Shown piece by piece: positions 49,470 to 58,285 of a stretch of DNA of 64,000 nt. The position numbers and the translations under genes are program-made. Origin of the DNA: Lawsonibacter celer (GTDB taxonomy: Bacteria; Bacillota; Clostridia; Oscillospirales; Oscillospiraceae); assembly GCF_014281125.1 (NCBI RefSeq), contig NZ_JACOEA010000001.1, forward strand, positions 1 to 64,000. The letters are read 5' to 3'. The notes beneath the pieces were generated by a model. The model worked only from the letters and a program-made list of their open reading frames with translations, was not told the DNA's origin and made no database searches. The number at the start of each line of letters is the position of its first letter. Position 1 is the first letter of the stretch.

Positions 49470-50524
49470 ATGAAGGAAACAAGCTGAACCTGAAGGTCGC
49501 TTCCTCGCCCCATGTGGCGTCCCCCATCGGCACCCGCAATCTGATGCTGGATGTGATCATTGCACTGGTGCCCGCCCTGTGCTTCGCCATCTATTTCTTC
49601 GGCCCCCGCGCCCTGATCGCCACGGTGATTTCCGTGGCCGGCAGCGTGTTCTTCGAGTGGGCGTACCGCAAGATTATGAAGAAGAGCAACACCATCGGCG
49701 ACCTGTCTGCTGTGATCACTGGTATCCTGGTGGCCTTTGTCTGCCCGGTTACCCTGCCCTACTGGATTCTCATCATCGGCGACTTCTTCGCCATCGTGGT
49801 GGTCAAGCAGCTCTTCGGCGGCCTGGGGAAGAACTTCCTCAACCCCGCCCTGGCGGCCCGCGCCTTCCTGATGCTGTGCTACCCGGTGGACATGACCACC
49901 TGGGCCAAGGCCGGCGTGTCCAACTGGGCCCCCCTGGGCATGAGCGTGGGTCAGGAGTACATCGATGCCTTTACCGGCGCCACCCCACTGTCCGCGGACT
50001 TCATGCATAACGCTCAGCACCTGCTGCCTGATGCCAGCCTCACTGACATGCTGGTGGGCAACATCGGCGGCACCATCGGCGAGATCTCCGCTATTATGCT
50101 CATCATCGGCGGCATCTACCTGATTTGGCGCGGTGTGATCCGTCTGCGCATTCCCGTGTCCTTTATCGCCACCGTGGCGGTGCTGACCTTTATCTTCCCC
50201 CGCGGCGGCAACGGCAACCTGACCTGGATGCTCTATGAACTGCTGGGCGGCGGACTGATGCTGGGCGCCTTCTTCATGGCCACCGACTACGTCACCAGCC
50301 CGGTGACGGCTAAGGGTGAGGTCATCTACGGCGTGGGCTGCGGCCTGCTGACGGTGTTCATCCGCTACTTCGGCGGTTACCCCGAGGGTGTGTCCTATGC
50401 CATCCTGATTATGAACTGCTGTGTATGGCTCATTGACAAAGCCGGCAAGCCCAACCGCTACGGCGTTACCAAGGAGATGCGCCAGGCGCAGAAGGCGGCC
50501 AAAAAGGCCGGAAAGGAGGGCTAA
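49466..50524 (+). CDS. rnfD: Rnf complex subunit D (membrane flavoprotein)
   Basis: A 352-residue membrane protein related to NqrB. Covalent FMN is expected at T173 in DAFTGATPLS (T170-G-A-T173). About nine to ten hydrophobic helices, with conserved GKNFLNPALAARAFLMLCYP. Part of the membrane core that couples electron flow to ion export. Confidence 0.96.
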   Translation: MNEGNKLNLKVASSPHVASPIGTRNLMLDVIIALVPALCFAIYFFGPRALIATVISVAGSVFFEWAYRKIMKKSNTIGDLSAVITGILVAFVCPVTLPYWILIIGDFFAIVVVKQLFGGLGKNFLNPALAARAFLMLCYPVDMTTWAKAGVSNWAPLGMSVGQEYIDAFTGATPLSADFMHNAQHLLPDASLTDMLVGNIGGTIGEISAIMLIIGGIYLIWRGVIRLRIPVSFIATVAVLTFIFPRGGNGNLTWMLYELLGGGLMLGAFFMATDYVTSPVTAKGEVIYGVGCGLLTVFIRYFGGYPEGVSYAILIMNCCVWLIDKAGKPNRYGVTKEMRQAQKAAKKAGKEG

Positions 50525-50526
50525 GC

Positions 50527-51087
50527 ATGAGCGAGAGTGCAATTGCCAAGAAAAAAGAGGCGGGTATGGCTCAGCTGGTGCTGGTGCTCTTTGCCATCAG
50601 CGCGGTGGTCGCCCTGGTGCTGGGCCTGACCAATATGATCACCGAGCCCTATATCAAGGAGAACAAGCAGAAAGTCATCAATAATGCCATGGCGGCCGTG
50701 CTGCCCGCGGACAATTATGAGAAAATGACAGACAGATATGCTGGCGGCGACCCCACAATCCAAGATATCTACAGCGCCGGTGATGCAGGCTGGGTGGTGC
50801 AGGTGAAGCCCTCCACCTCTTTCAGCGGCAACCTGACTGTAATGGTGGGCGTGGACGCCGACGGCGCCTGCTCCGGCATCTCCATCGTCAGCAGCGGTGA
50901 GACCTCGGGTCTGGGAGCAAACGCCAGCAAGGATTACTTCCGTGCTCAGTTTGTGGGCAAGTCCGGCACTGTCCAGGTGGCTAAGGACGGCGGCGAGATC
51001 GACGCCCTGACCGGCGCCACCATCACCTCCCGCGGCGTGTCCGAGGCCGTCACCAACGCCTTGGCCGCTGCCGAGAGCATGGGCTGA
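50527..51087 (+). CDS. rnfG: Rnf complex subunit G (covalent FMN)
   Basis: A 186-residue protein with one N-terminal membrane helix (MAQLVLVLFAISAVVALVLG) and an extracytoplasmic FMN domain. The flavinylation motif is LTGATITS with acceptor T165. A flavin transferase (ApbE) is needed but is not in this window. Starts 2 bp after rnfD. Confidence 0.95.
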   Translation: MSESAIAKKKEAGMAQLVLVLFAISAVVALVLGLTNMITEPYIKENKQKVINNAMAAVLPADNYEKMTDRYAGGDPTIQDIYSAGDAGWVVQVKPSTSFSGNLTVMVGVDADGACSGISIVSSGETSGLGANASKDYFRAQFVGKSGTVQVAKDGGEIDALTGATITSRGVSEAVTNALAAAESMG

Positions 51088-51100
51088 GGAGGGTACTGAA

Positions 51101-51754
51101 ATGAATGTGAAAAAGCAATTTATGGACGGCCTGATTCACCAGAACCCTGTTACCGTACAGCTGCTGGGCATGTGCTCTACCATGGCCATCACCACCACGC
51201 TGTTCAACGGCATCGGTATGGGCCTGTCTGTGCTGGTGATTCTGACTTTGGCCAACATCTTTATCTCCCTGCTGCGCAGGATCATCCCCAACAACATCCG
51301 CATCGCCTGCTACATCGTGGTCATTGCCGGCTTCGTGACGGTGGTGGACCTGGCGCTCCAGGCGTTCCTGCCCGACCTGTCCTCCAGCCTGGGCCTGTTC
51401 ATCCCCCTGATCGTGGTGAACTGCATTATCCTGGGCCGCGCCGAGTCCTTTGCCTCCAAGAACGGCATCCTGGCCTCCGCGCTGGACGGTATCTTCCAGG
51501 GCATCGGCTACACCGTGATCCTTGTGATCATGTGTGTGGTCCGTGAGTTCCTGGGCAACGGCACCTTTGGCGGCGGCATCCTCAACGGGGGAGAGGGGAT
51601 TCGTATCCTCCCCGAGGGTATCCCCGCTCTGGGTATGATCCTGCCCGTGGGCGGCTTCCTGACCTTGGCCTGTGTGATCGCCGCCATGCAGTATATGCTC
51701 AACAAGTCGAAAGCCAAGCAGGAAGCGGCTGGTAAAGAGGAGGTGGCCAAGTAA
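51101..51754 (+). CDS. rnfE: Rnf complex subunit E
   Basis: A 217-residue membrane protein of the RnfA/RnfE-NqrD/E family: NPVTVQLLGMCSTMAITTTL, IPLIVVNCIILGRAESFASK and GIPALGMILPVGGFLTLACV. Six helices; the pair of half-membrane Cys motifs (LGMCS, VVNCI) bind the intramembrane iron centre shared with RnfA. Its stop overlaps the rnfA start (TAATG). Confidence 0.95.
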   Translation: MNVKKQFMDGLIHQNPVTVQLLGMCSTMAITTTLFNGIGMGLSVLVILTLANIFISLLRRIIPNNIRIACYIVVIAGFVTVVDLALQAFLPDLSSSLGLFIPLIVVNCIILGRAESFASKNGILASALDGIFQGIGYTVILVIMCVVREFLGNGTFGGGILNGGEGIRILPEGIPALGMILPVGGFLTLACVIAAMQYMLNKSKAKQEAAGKEEVAK

Positions 51755-52341
51755 TGGATTTCGCAAATCTGTTTACCGTGGCCCTGGGTGCCATCCTGGT
51801 GAATAACTTCATCGTGGCGCAGTTCCTGGGCATCTGCCCCTTCATGGGCGTTTCCAAGAAGGTGGAGACGGCCTCCGGCATGGGCATCGCCGTGACCTTT
51901 GTTATGGGGCTGGCCTCCGCCATCTGCTGGCCCATCAACCTGCTGCTGCTCCACTTCAACCTGGGTTTCATGCAGACTGTAACCTTCATCCTAGTCATCG
52001 CGGCCCTGGTGCAGTTCATCGAGATGTTTATGAAGAAATCCATGCCCTCCCTTTACGAGGCCCTGGGCGTGTACCTGCCTCTGATCACCACCAACTGCGC
52101 CGTGCTGGGCGTGGTGCTGCAGAACACCCAGAACAGCTATGACTTCATCACCAGCGTGGTGTACGGCGTTACCGGCGGCCTGGGCTTCCTGTTGGTGATT
52201 GTAATCTTCGCCAGCATCCGGGAGCGCCTGGAGTTCTCCGAGTGCCCCAAGGCCTGGGAGGGCTTCCCCATCGCCCTGATGGCCGCGGGCCTGGTTGCGC
52301 TCGCCTTCATGGGCTTCTCCGGCCTGAAGGTCTTTGGTTAA
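51754..52341 (+). CDS. rnfA: Rnf complex subunit A
   Basis: A 195-residue paralog of RnfE with six helices: VNNFIVAQFLGICPFMGVSK, VYLPLITTNCAVLGVVLQNT. The Cys in LGICP and TTNCA are the ligands for the intramembrane iron centre. Coupled to rnfE at its start. Confidence 0.95.
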   Translation: MDFANLFTVALGAILVNNFIVAQFLGICPFMGVSKKVETASGMGIAVTFVMGLASAICWPINLLLLHFNLGFMQTVTFILVIAALVQFIEMFMKKSMPSLYEALGVYLPLITTNCAVLGVVLQNTQNSYDFITSVVYGVTGGLGFLLVIVIFASIRERLEFSECPKAWEGFPIALMAAGLVALAFMGFSGLKVFG

Positions 52342-52357
52342 GGGGGGCGGAAGAATT

Positions 52358-53263
52358 ATGAGTCCTATTACGATCGTGATTTTGGCCGTGGTGGTCCTGG
52401 CTGTGCTGGGCGCCGTGTTCGGCCTGGTCCTGGCCATTGCCGCCAAGGCTTTTGCCGTTGAAGTGGATCCCAAGGAGGAAGCCGTTCTGGCCTGCCTGCC
52501 TGGGGCCAACTGCGGCGGCTGCGGTTTCCCCGGCTGCTCCGGCTATGCTGCGGCTGTGGCCAAGGGCCAGGCCCCGGTCAATGCCTGCGCCGCCGGTGGT
52601 GCGGCTGTGGCCGCCCAGATCGGTGAGATTATGGGTGTTACTGCCGATGCATCGGTGAAGAAGCTGGCCCAGGTGCACTGCACCGGCTGCGGCCAGAACT
52701 ACAAGAAGTATGAGTACGTGGGCATTCACGACTGCCAGGCGGCCGCGCTGCTGCCGGGCGGTGGCGAGCTGGGCTGTTCCTTCGGCTGCATGGGCCTGGG
52801 TTCCTGCGAAAAGGCCTGCCCCTTTGACGCCATCCATGTGGTGGACGGCGTGGCTAAGGTGGATGAGGACAAGTGCAAGTCCTGCGGCAAGTGCGTGGAC
52901 GTGTGCCCCAAGCATCTGATCTCCCTGGTGCCCTATAAGACCAAGCGCCACGTGGCCATCACCTGCTCCTCCCACGACAAGGGTGTGGATACCCGCAAGG
53001 TGTGCGACAATGGCTGCATTGGCTGTACTCTGTGTGCCAAGAGCTGCCCCAAGGAAGCCATCACCATGGTGAACAACCTGGCGGTCATCGACTACGATAA
53101 GTGCGTGGGCTGCGGCCTGTGTGCCCAGAAGTGTCCCCGCCACCTGATCACTGTGGACGGCAAGGTGCCTGAGGTCAAGCCTGCGGCGCCCAAGCCGGCC
53201 GCTCCCGCCGCGGCGGCGGTCCAGACCCCCTCAGCGGAGGCCTCCGCCGAGGGTAAGGAGTAA
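52358..53263 (+). CDS. rnfB: Rnf complex subunit B (ferredoxin-oxidising, multi-cluster)
   Basis: A 301-residue protein with one N-terminal helix (TIVILAVVVLAVLGAVFGLV), the 4Fe-4S domain with CLPGANCGGCGFPGC, then ferredoxin-type motifs including CTGCGQNYKK, CKSCGKCVDVCPKHL, CIGCTLCAKSCPKEA and CVGCGLCAQKCPRHL. It accepts electrons from reduced ferredoxin. An Ala/Pro-rich tail (about 270-301) is not conserved. ATG 52358 follows GGGGGGCGG; a GTG at 52334 inside rnfA is less likely. Last gene of the operon. Confidence 0.95.
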   Translation: MSPITIVILAVVVLAVLGAVFGLVLAIAAKAFAVEVDPKEEAVLACLPGANCGGCGFPGCSGYAAAVAKGQAPVNACAAGGAAVAAQIGEIMGVTADASVKKLAQVHCTGCGQNYKKYEYVGIHDCQAAALLPGGGELGCSFGCMGLGSCEKACPFDAIHVVDGVAKVDEDKCKSCGKCVDVCPKHLISLVPYKTKRHVAITCSSHDKGVDTRKVCDNGCIGCTLCAKSCPKEAITMVNNLAVIDYDKCVGCGLCAQKCPRHLITVDGKVPEVKPAAPKPAAPAAAAVQTPSAEASAEGKE

Positions 53264-53302
53264 AAAAGACACGCACGCCAACCGGCGTGCGTGTCTTTTT
53301 TA
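53263..53302. terminator. Bidirectional terminator between rnfB and the EamA gene
   Basis: AAAAAAGACACGCACGC / GCGTGCGTGTCTTTTTT, perfect stem with runs on both sides; serves two convergent genes. Confidence 0.92.
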
Positions 53303-53311
53303 TCGGAGGGC

Positions 53312-54145
53312 TCAGAGATTCAGGAGGACTAGGGAGGCGAGGATCAGTCCAAAAGCGGCAAACCATCTCCGGCTAATCTGCTCCCGGAAAAACAGAAGCC
53401 CGGCGATGCTGACTACAACAATAGTACCCACGCTGTAGGTGGGATAGGCCACCACGGCCGGCACATGATTGACTGCCAGGAGCAGAAAGCGGGCGGAAAA
53501 GTAGTTTGGGATGCTGATCAGCAGCCCAAAGAGCAGCTCGGCCCGGCCCAGCCGCTGTTTTTTCCAAAGCACCAGTGCAATGCACAACACCATGGCCACG
53601 AGAAACGCATAGAATAAAAACGCACGCTCCAACGCCGGCGGCCCCAGTTGGGCATAGATCTTTGGGGTGGCGTCGCACAGACCGCCGCCCAGCAGGAGCA
53701 GGATGAGCGCTGGCCGGTTGGCGGCCTTGGCCTCACCCCCGTCGGACTGGATGAGCACAATGGCCGCCAGCGCCCCGATAAAGCCCAGCACCTGGAGTAC
53801 GCTGGGGAGCTCATGAAACAGGAAAACGGATAGGGCGGTGGGGACCAGCACACCCAGCTTCATAAATGTGGCAGAGAACACCACACCGTTAATGGAGACG
53901 TTCCACTGAAACAGGATAAAGCTGGCCAGATAAAAGATGCCGGTCATGACACCAAGTCCGATTGCGACTCCCGAACCGCTGCCCTGGGGGAGAAGGCCCG
54001 GTGCGGCCTCCAGGGCGGCAAAGAGGGCGCACAGCACATAGTTAACCGCCAGCAGGCTGAGGTTGTTCCGGATATGCGCCCCGCTGAGCCTCATAAGGAT
54101 GGAGATCAGTGCGCTGCTAAGAATTGCCAGGAGCAGATAAATCAT
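53312..54145 (-). CDS. EamA/DMT family transporter
   Basis: A 277-residue membrane protein with about ten hydrophobic helices arranged as two EamA halves; first half starts MIYLLLAILSSALISILMRL, second half from about ALILLLLGGGLCDATPKIYA, with ARFLLLAVNHVPAVVAYPTY and LLFFREQISRRWFAAFGLIL. Drug/metabolite transporters move small metabolites across the cytoplasmic membrane; the substrate is unknown. The leader (about 54150-54230) contains a 9-bp inverted repeat TGATGCCAT / ATGGCATCA, whose role is unclear. Confidence 0.88.
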   Translation of the reverse strand: MIYLLLAILSSALISILMRLSGAHIRNNLSLLAVNYVLCALFAALEAAPGLLPQGSGSGVAIGLGVMTGIFYLASFILFQWNVSINGVVFSATFMKLGVLVPTALSVFLFHELPSVLQVLGFIGALAAIVLIQSDGGEAKAANRPALILLLLGGGLCDATPKIYAQLGPPALERAFLFYAFLVAMVLCIALVLWKKQRLGRAELLFGLLISIPNYFSARFLLLAVNHVPAVVAYPTYSVGTIVVVSIAGLLFFREQISRRWFAAFGLILASLVLLNL

Positions 54146-54365
54146 AACCCCTCAACCTCCAAGAACACCAAACATTCGGGCAATCGATGTGGTGATGCCA
54201 TTCCGGCGGGGTTGGTATGGCATCATGGTCCAACCTTTGCGGTCCAGCCCAGGGGGCGGGAGCAAAGCGGACTAAAATCAGAGTAGAATAGCTGCCTGAG
54301 GCTATTTTACCATGATGGAACGGTCGCGGCAAGCGGCAGTCGCCCTGCGCGGGCTGTGAAGAGAG

Positions 54366-54415
54366 AAAAAAGACGGGCGCTATCCCATGGCTGAGGGATA
54401 GCGCCCGTCTTTTTC
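54366..54415. terminator. Terminator of the DUF1540 gene
   Basis: AAAAAAGACGGGCGCTATCC / GGATAGCGCCCGTCTTTTT, strong stem with runs on both sides. Confidence 0.92.
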
Positions 54416-54436
54416 AGTGAATAAGAGAGCCAGGGA

Positions 54437-54622
54437 TCAGCGGCAGCAGTTGCCGTTCTTGCCCAGCTCGAAGGAAGCGCACTCGGTAGAGGCGCAGTTG
54501 GTCACGCTGGGATCGCAGCAGCCCACCTTGATCTCATTCAGGGAGCAGTAGTCCTGGTCATTGCAGTGATGGCTGCAGCTGACAACCGAACATTTGATAC
54601 TGGGATTAGCATTGTGATTCAT
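54437..54622 (-). CDS. DUF1540 domain Cys-rich protein
   Basis: A 61-residue protein with nine Cys: IKCSVVSCSHHCNDQDYCSL, VGCCDPSVTNCASTECASFE. DUF1540 proteins are small, presumably metal-binding and common in spore formers; function unknown. ATG 54622 has AGGAGGAAAT upstream. Single gene with its own strong terminator, which suggests high expression. Confidence 0.93.
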   Translation of the reverse strand: MNHNANPSIKCSVVSCSHHCNDQDYCSLNEIKVGCCDPSVTNCASTECASFELGKNGNCCR

Positions 54623-54691
54623 AACTTATTTCCTCCTTTCGCGGTGACGATCCTAGTATGTGCCGCGGTGGGGGAAATATGTGAGGAAGGA

Positions 54692-55531
54692 TCAGGGAGA
54701 CGGCGGCCTCTCCTCATCCATGACCCGGGGGATAAAGCGCTTGGCGAACTTGCCCTGCCCGCGGCCTTTGACATAAAAATAGCCGATCATTGAGAAAACC
54801 ACTGCGCCGATAAAGTTGACGAACAGATCCTTCATGGTGTCGAGAATGCCGACATCCAAATATCCGCCCAGGCCGAGGGACTGCTGGGCGCCGTCAGCAG
54901 TGACCACAATCACGTCGGTAATGCCGCGGATTGCGGTGGGATGGTTGCCGCCTGTGGGGTCCAGCATCACGGAGCTGATGGTGTGCACTACCGTGTCCTT
55001 CTGCATGTCCAGCAGGAAGAGCTGATCCATCAGACATTCAAAGAACTCCCACAGCACACCCACGGTCATGGAGAAGCAGAACGCCACCACAGCCATATAG
55101 GCAGGGGAGAGGGAAAAGGTGGAGACCTTGGTGTGCCGGTTGAGAATGTCCACCAGGGAGAAGCCGATGGCGGCGCAGAGAAAGCCATTGAGGGTGTGAA
55201 GCATGGTGTCCCAATAGGGGAAGGTAATGTAGTAGGCACGGATTTCACCCAAGATCTCGGCGGAAAAAATGAACAGCAGGATAATGACTTCCAGCGTGTC
55301 CGGCACATCAATTTTGATCCTGCGCTCAATGAAGCTGGGGATGGTGAACAGAATCAGGGTGAGAATGCATAGAAAGAAGTTTTCAAAATTGCCATTGAAA
55401 AACTGGGCGATCATAATCAGGATCACAATGGCGCGGAGAATCACATAGACAGCGGCCAAACGGGGATTTTTGCGGATCTGCTCCTTGAGAGAACCACCCC
55501 CTGCGCTGTGTCTGCGTGGCCGGCGGCTCAT
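54692..55531 (-). CDS. YjdF/DUF2238-like membrane protein
   Basis: A 279-residue membrane protein with about six to seven hydrophobic helices. The central part PYWDTMLHTLNGFLCAAIGF, VLWEFFECLMDQLF and the loop with DTMKDLFVNFIGA fit the DUF2238 (YjdF) family, whose conserved His, Asp and Glu residues lie near the membrane. Function unknown. Its ATG overlaps the stop of the upstream carbonic anhydrase gene (ATGA), so the two are translationally coupled. Confidence 0.75.
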   Translation of the reverse strand: MSRRPRRHSAGGGSLKEQIRKNPRLAAVYVILRAIVILIMIAQFFNGNFENFFLCILTLILFTIPSFIERRIKIDVPDTLEVIILLFIFSAEILGEIRAYYITFPYWDTMLHTLNGFLCAAIGFSLVDILNRHTKVSTFSLSPAYMAVVAFCFSMTVGVLWEFFECLMDQLFLLDMQKDTVVHTISSVMLDPTGGNHPTAIRGITDVIVVTADGAQQSLGLGGYLDVGILDTMKDLFVNFIGAVVFSMIGYFYVKGRGQGKFAKRFIPRVMDEERPPSP

Positions 55532-56061
55532 TGAGACTCTCTTTCCGCCGTGCCCGGGGCCGGAAGCAGGTCCGCCGCACGCTCCCGATAATGTGCGGCG
55601 GCGCCGCGCTGGTCCTCCAGCTCATTGGGGCGGATAGTACGCACCACCTTGGCAGGGGCGCCCATGGCCACACTGCCATCTGGAATCACCGTGTTGTGGG
55701 TGACCAGCGCGCCAGCGGCGACCATACTGCCGGCACCGATGACACAGCCATCCAGAAGAATTGCGCCCATGCCGATCAGCGAGCCGTCGCCGATGGTACA
55801 GCCATGGAGAATAGCGCTGTGGCCCACGGTCACATCCCTGCCCACGCGGACCGGGTGGCCTCTGTCACAGTGACACACGGCGTTGTCCTGAATGTTGGAG
55901 CCCTCGCCGATATAGATTTCATCACTGTCGCCGCGCAGCACCGCGCCATACCAGATGCTGGATTCGGCGGCCAAATGGACCTTGCCTACCACGGCGGCGG
56001 TTTCCGCCACGCGGGCCGTAGTGTGCAGTTGAGGAATGTGCTCCAGATAGTTTTGAACCAT
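55528..56061 (-). CDS. Gamma-class carbonic anhydrase family protein
   Basis: A 177-residue left-handed beta-helix protein of the CamH/PaaY/YrdA group: SSIWYGAVLRGDSDEIYIGE, GSNIQDNAVCHCDRGHPVRV and GRDVTVGHSAILHGCTIGDG. Zinc-ligand His residues lie in CHCDRGHP and VGHSAILHGC. Some members hydrate CO2, others have unknown roles. First gene of a two-gene operon with the YjdF-like protein. Confidence 0.92.
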   Translation of the reverse strand: MVQNYLEHIPQLHTTARVAETAAVVGKVHLAAESSIWYGAVLRGDSDEIYIGEGSNIQDNAVCHCDRGHPVRVGRDVTVGHSAILHGCTIGDGSLIGMGAILLDGCVIGAGSMVAAGALVTHNTVIPDGSVAMGAPAKVVRTIRPNELEDQRGAAAHYRERAADLLPAPGTAERESQ

Positions 56062-56177
56062 AGTGTCAATGCGCCCCTTCCCAAAATGGACCTTTTCCCC
56101 ATTATAACGGGAGCAGGGTAACCTGGCAAGTCAAATTTCCGGCGAGCGCGCATAGGATAGGGGAGGAGGTGAGACCC

Positions 56178-56390
56178 TTGGATCTGAAAAACAATAAGAT
56201 TACGGTGGGAGAATTGATGGACCACCCCGGGGCGCGCGCAGTCTTTCAGAAGAGATTTCCCATGGTAATGAAGCACCCCCTGCTGGGAGCGGCGCGCACC
56301 GTCACGCTGGAACAGGTGCTGGCCTTTGCCCAAGCCTATGTGCCGCCCAAAAAGATCAACGAAACCCTGAACGATTTGCGGCGAGCCTAG
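56178..56390 (+). CDS. DUF1858-like small protein
   Basis: A 70-residue protein starting at TTG 56178 with GGAGG eight bases upstream (the GTG at 56169 falls within that site). Sequence KITVGELMDHPGARAVFQKR, FPMVMKHPLLGAARTVTLEQ and VLAFAQAYVPPKKINETLND resembles the DUF1858 domain, found alone or before HPr- and hybrid-cluster-type proteins in anaerobes. Function unknown. It converges with the next gene. Confidence 0.75.
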   Translation: MDLKNNKITVGELMDHPGARAVFQKRFPMVMKHPLLGAARTVTLEQVLAFAQAYVPPKKINETLNDLRRA

Positions 56391-56403
56391 TGGGAGGGCT
56401 TTC

Positions 56404-56949
56404 CTAAGCCACACGCCGCCGGGGACGCAGATACCAGCGCAGCGCGTCGGTGGAGCGGGTACGCCGGAGTACGGCCAGGGTCCAGACCAGGTCCAGCGTG
56501 TTGATGGCCGCCGCAGGAAGAAAAAGCCAATCCGGAATCAGCGCGGTCAGGGCCGCGACTCTCGGATGGAGAAAGCACTGCAGAAGCAATGCCAGCACCC
56601 CCCAAAACAGGGCGAAGAGCAGACAGACCCGCCCGCCCAGGTTTAGGGGCAGATGGGCGTAATTCCAGAAGCGCACCCCGGCCACCCGTTCGTAGAACAG
56701 GTCGGTCGCATATTCTACCGCGGTGCAGGCCGCTGCGGCACATAGAAAGAGCAGCGGCAGACTATCACGCACGACTTCTGGCAGCAAAATCAGCGCCAGC
56801 GCCCCAAAGCCGTACACTGGACAGAACGGCAGAAAATAGCGGCACTTCCGGTCCCGCTTTGGATTGCCGGTAAGCCGCGCAAAGGCGACTTCCAGCACAA
56901 ATCCCAGAAAACTATAGATCCCAAAATACCAAAACCAGTGCAAGCCCAT
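56404..56949 (-). CDS. CmpB-like putative ABC-transporter type IV membrane protein
   Basis: A membrane protein of about 181 residues with five to six helices: HWFWYFGIYSFLGFVLEVAF, FLPFCPVYGFGALALILLPE and ATDLFYERVAGVRFWNYAHL. It fits Pfam ABC_trans_CmpB, a group of unknown function that is common in clostridia. The start is unsure: ATG 56949 is only two bases from GGAGGGG, so TTG 56943 may be used; in-frame codons further upstream lack a ribosome site. Confidence 0.8.
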   Translation of the reverse strand: MGLHWFWYFGIYSFLGFVLEVAFARLTGNPKRDRKCRYFLPFCPVYGFGALALILLPEVVRDSLPLLFLCAAAACTAVEYATDLFYERVAGVRFWNYAHLPLNLGGRVCLLFALFWGVLALLLQCFLHPRVAALTALIPDWLFLPAAAINTLDLVWTLAVLRRTRSTDALRWYLRPRRRVA

Positions 56950-57021
56950 CCCCTCCGGTCGTTTTTTTAGTTTGGCCGAACGGCGGAGGAACATGCGGTG
57001 TACATTCTGCCAAAAGTCCTC

Positions 57022-57053
57022 CTGGGACCGTCCGTCAGGCCGGTCCCATTTTT
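57022..57053 (+). terminator. Terminator-like hairpin upstream of pyrB
   Basis: TGGGACCG / CGGTCCCA stem with a 10-nt loop and TTTTT. It lies upstream of the pyrB promoter, so it would protect pyrB from upstream transcription or end a short unseen transcript. Confidence 0.6.
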
Positions 57054-57089
57054 GTGCTTTGTACACAGAGAAAAATATGACCGCAGTCC

Positions 57090-57118
57090 TTGAAGCGGGA
57101 CGCGAAATGTGGTACGAT
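57090..57118 (+). promoter_or_regulatory. Promoter of pyrB
   Basis: TTGAAG (57090-57095), 17-bp spacer, TACGAT (57113-57118); transcription would start about 35 bp before the gene. Confidence 0.6.
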
Positions 57119-57161
57119 AACTCGAAATACATCATAACAAAAGAAATGGAGACAGAGAGAC

Positions 57162-58220
57162 ATGCGGCATCTGATCGATTTCGGGGATTTGACGCGGGCG
57201 GAATGGGAAGCGCTGTACGGCCGGTGCAGCGATATTATGGACCATCCCGCCGATTTTATGGATGCCTGCAGGGGAAGGGTTATGGCCAGCCTGTTCTATG
57301 AGCCCTCCACCCGCACCAATTTTTCCTTTCAGACGGCCATGCTCCGGGTGGGGGGCAGCGTGTTCGGCTTTGCCGACCCCAAGTCCTCCTCGGTGGCCAA
57401 GGGCGAGACCCTCAAGGACACCATCAAGATGGTCTCCGGCTATGCCGACGTGGTGGTGATGCGAAATCCCAAGGAGGGGGCGGCCAAAGCGGCCTCCCTT
57501 TACTCCGACGTGCCGGTGATCAACGCCGGCGACGGCGGCCATATGCACCCCACCCAGACCACTGCCGACCTGACCACCATCACCCGTCTGCGGGGGGGCG
57601 TGGACGGCCTGTGCGTGGGCCTGTGCGGCGACCTGAAGAACGGGCGTACGGTGCACTCCCTCATCAAGGCCCTGGCCAAGTTTGAAAATGTGAAATTCTA
57701 CCTCATCGCCCCCCGGGAGCTGGCGGTGCCCGAGTACATCCGCGCCTTTATGAAGGAACGGGGCCTGTGGTTCGTGGAGGTCACCGGACTGGAGGCGGTC
57801 ATCCCCCAGCTGGACGTGCTCTATATGACCCGCATACAGCGGGAGCGCTTTGTAGATCCGCTGGAGTATGAACGCTGCAAGGGGGTCTATGTTCTCACAC
57901 GGCGGAAGCTGGAGCGTGCCAAGCGGGAGCTGCTTGTGATGCACCCCCTGCCCCGGGTGGACGAGATCTCCATCGACGTGGACGACGATCCCCGGGCGGT
58001 CTATTTCGAGCAGGCCCGCTACGGCATGTTTGCCCGCATGGCATTGCTGACCGACCTGGCCAACCAGCCACGGCAGAAGCCGGCGGCGGTGGAGATCGGC
58101 ACCAGGCCTGTGTGCTCCAACCCTAACTGCATCACGCAGACCGAGCACTATCTGCCGCCCCTGATCAAGAAAAACGGCGGGGTGGACTGCTGCGCGTTCT
58201 GCGACGCACAGCTGCGCTGA
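57162..58220 (+). CDS. pyrB: Aspartate carbamoyltransferase with a PyrI-like zinc tail
   Basis: A 352-residue enzyme of pyrimidine synthesis. The carbamoyl phosphate loop STRT (49-52), SSVAKGETLKDT (76-87) and HPTQ (129-132) form the active site. The catalytic chain is normally about 305-310 residues; here about 40 residues are added with C318-x4-C323 and C344-x2-C347, the same spacing as the zinc-binding end of the regulatory chain PyrI (C109-x4-C114, C138-x2-C141 in Escherichia coli). The nucleotide-binding part of PyrI is missing. Starts MRHLIDFGDL after a GAGA-rich weak ribosome site. Transcribed alone. Confidence 0.95.
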   Translation: MRHLIDFGDLTRAEWEALYGRCSDIMDHPADFMDACRGRVMASLFYEPSTRTNFSFQTAMLRVGGSVFGFADPKSSSVAKGETLKDTIKMVSGYADVVVMRNPKEGAAKAASLYSDVPVINAGDGGHMHPTQTTADLTTITRLRGGVDGLCVGLCGDLKNGRTVHSLIKALAKFENVKFYLIAPRELAVPEYIRAFMKERGLWFVEVTGLEAVIPQLDVLYMTRIQRERFVDPLEYERCKGVYVLTRRKLERAKRELLVMHPLPRVDEISIDVDDDPRAVYFEQARYGMFARMALLTDLANQPRQKPAAVEIGTRPVCSNPNCITQTEHYLPPLIKKNGGVDCCAFCDAQLR

Positions 58221-58250
58221 GCATGTCCCCCGGTTGATCTGAAAAAGTGC

Positions 58251-58279
58251 TTGACAAACGCCGGGCACGTGCGTATAAT
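58251..58279 (+). promoter_or_regulatory. Promoter of the tryptophan ABC operon
   Basis: TTGACA (58251-58256), 17-bp spacer, TATAAT (58274-58279): consensus at every position. Confidence 0.9.
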
Positions 58280-58285
58280 GCATTA

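Noticed and set aside
56972..57301. 109-codon plus-strand frame overlapping the pyrB start
   Set aside because: It runs through a terminator and the pyrB promoter, has no ribosome site and shows no family resemblance.
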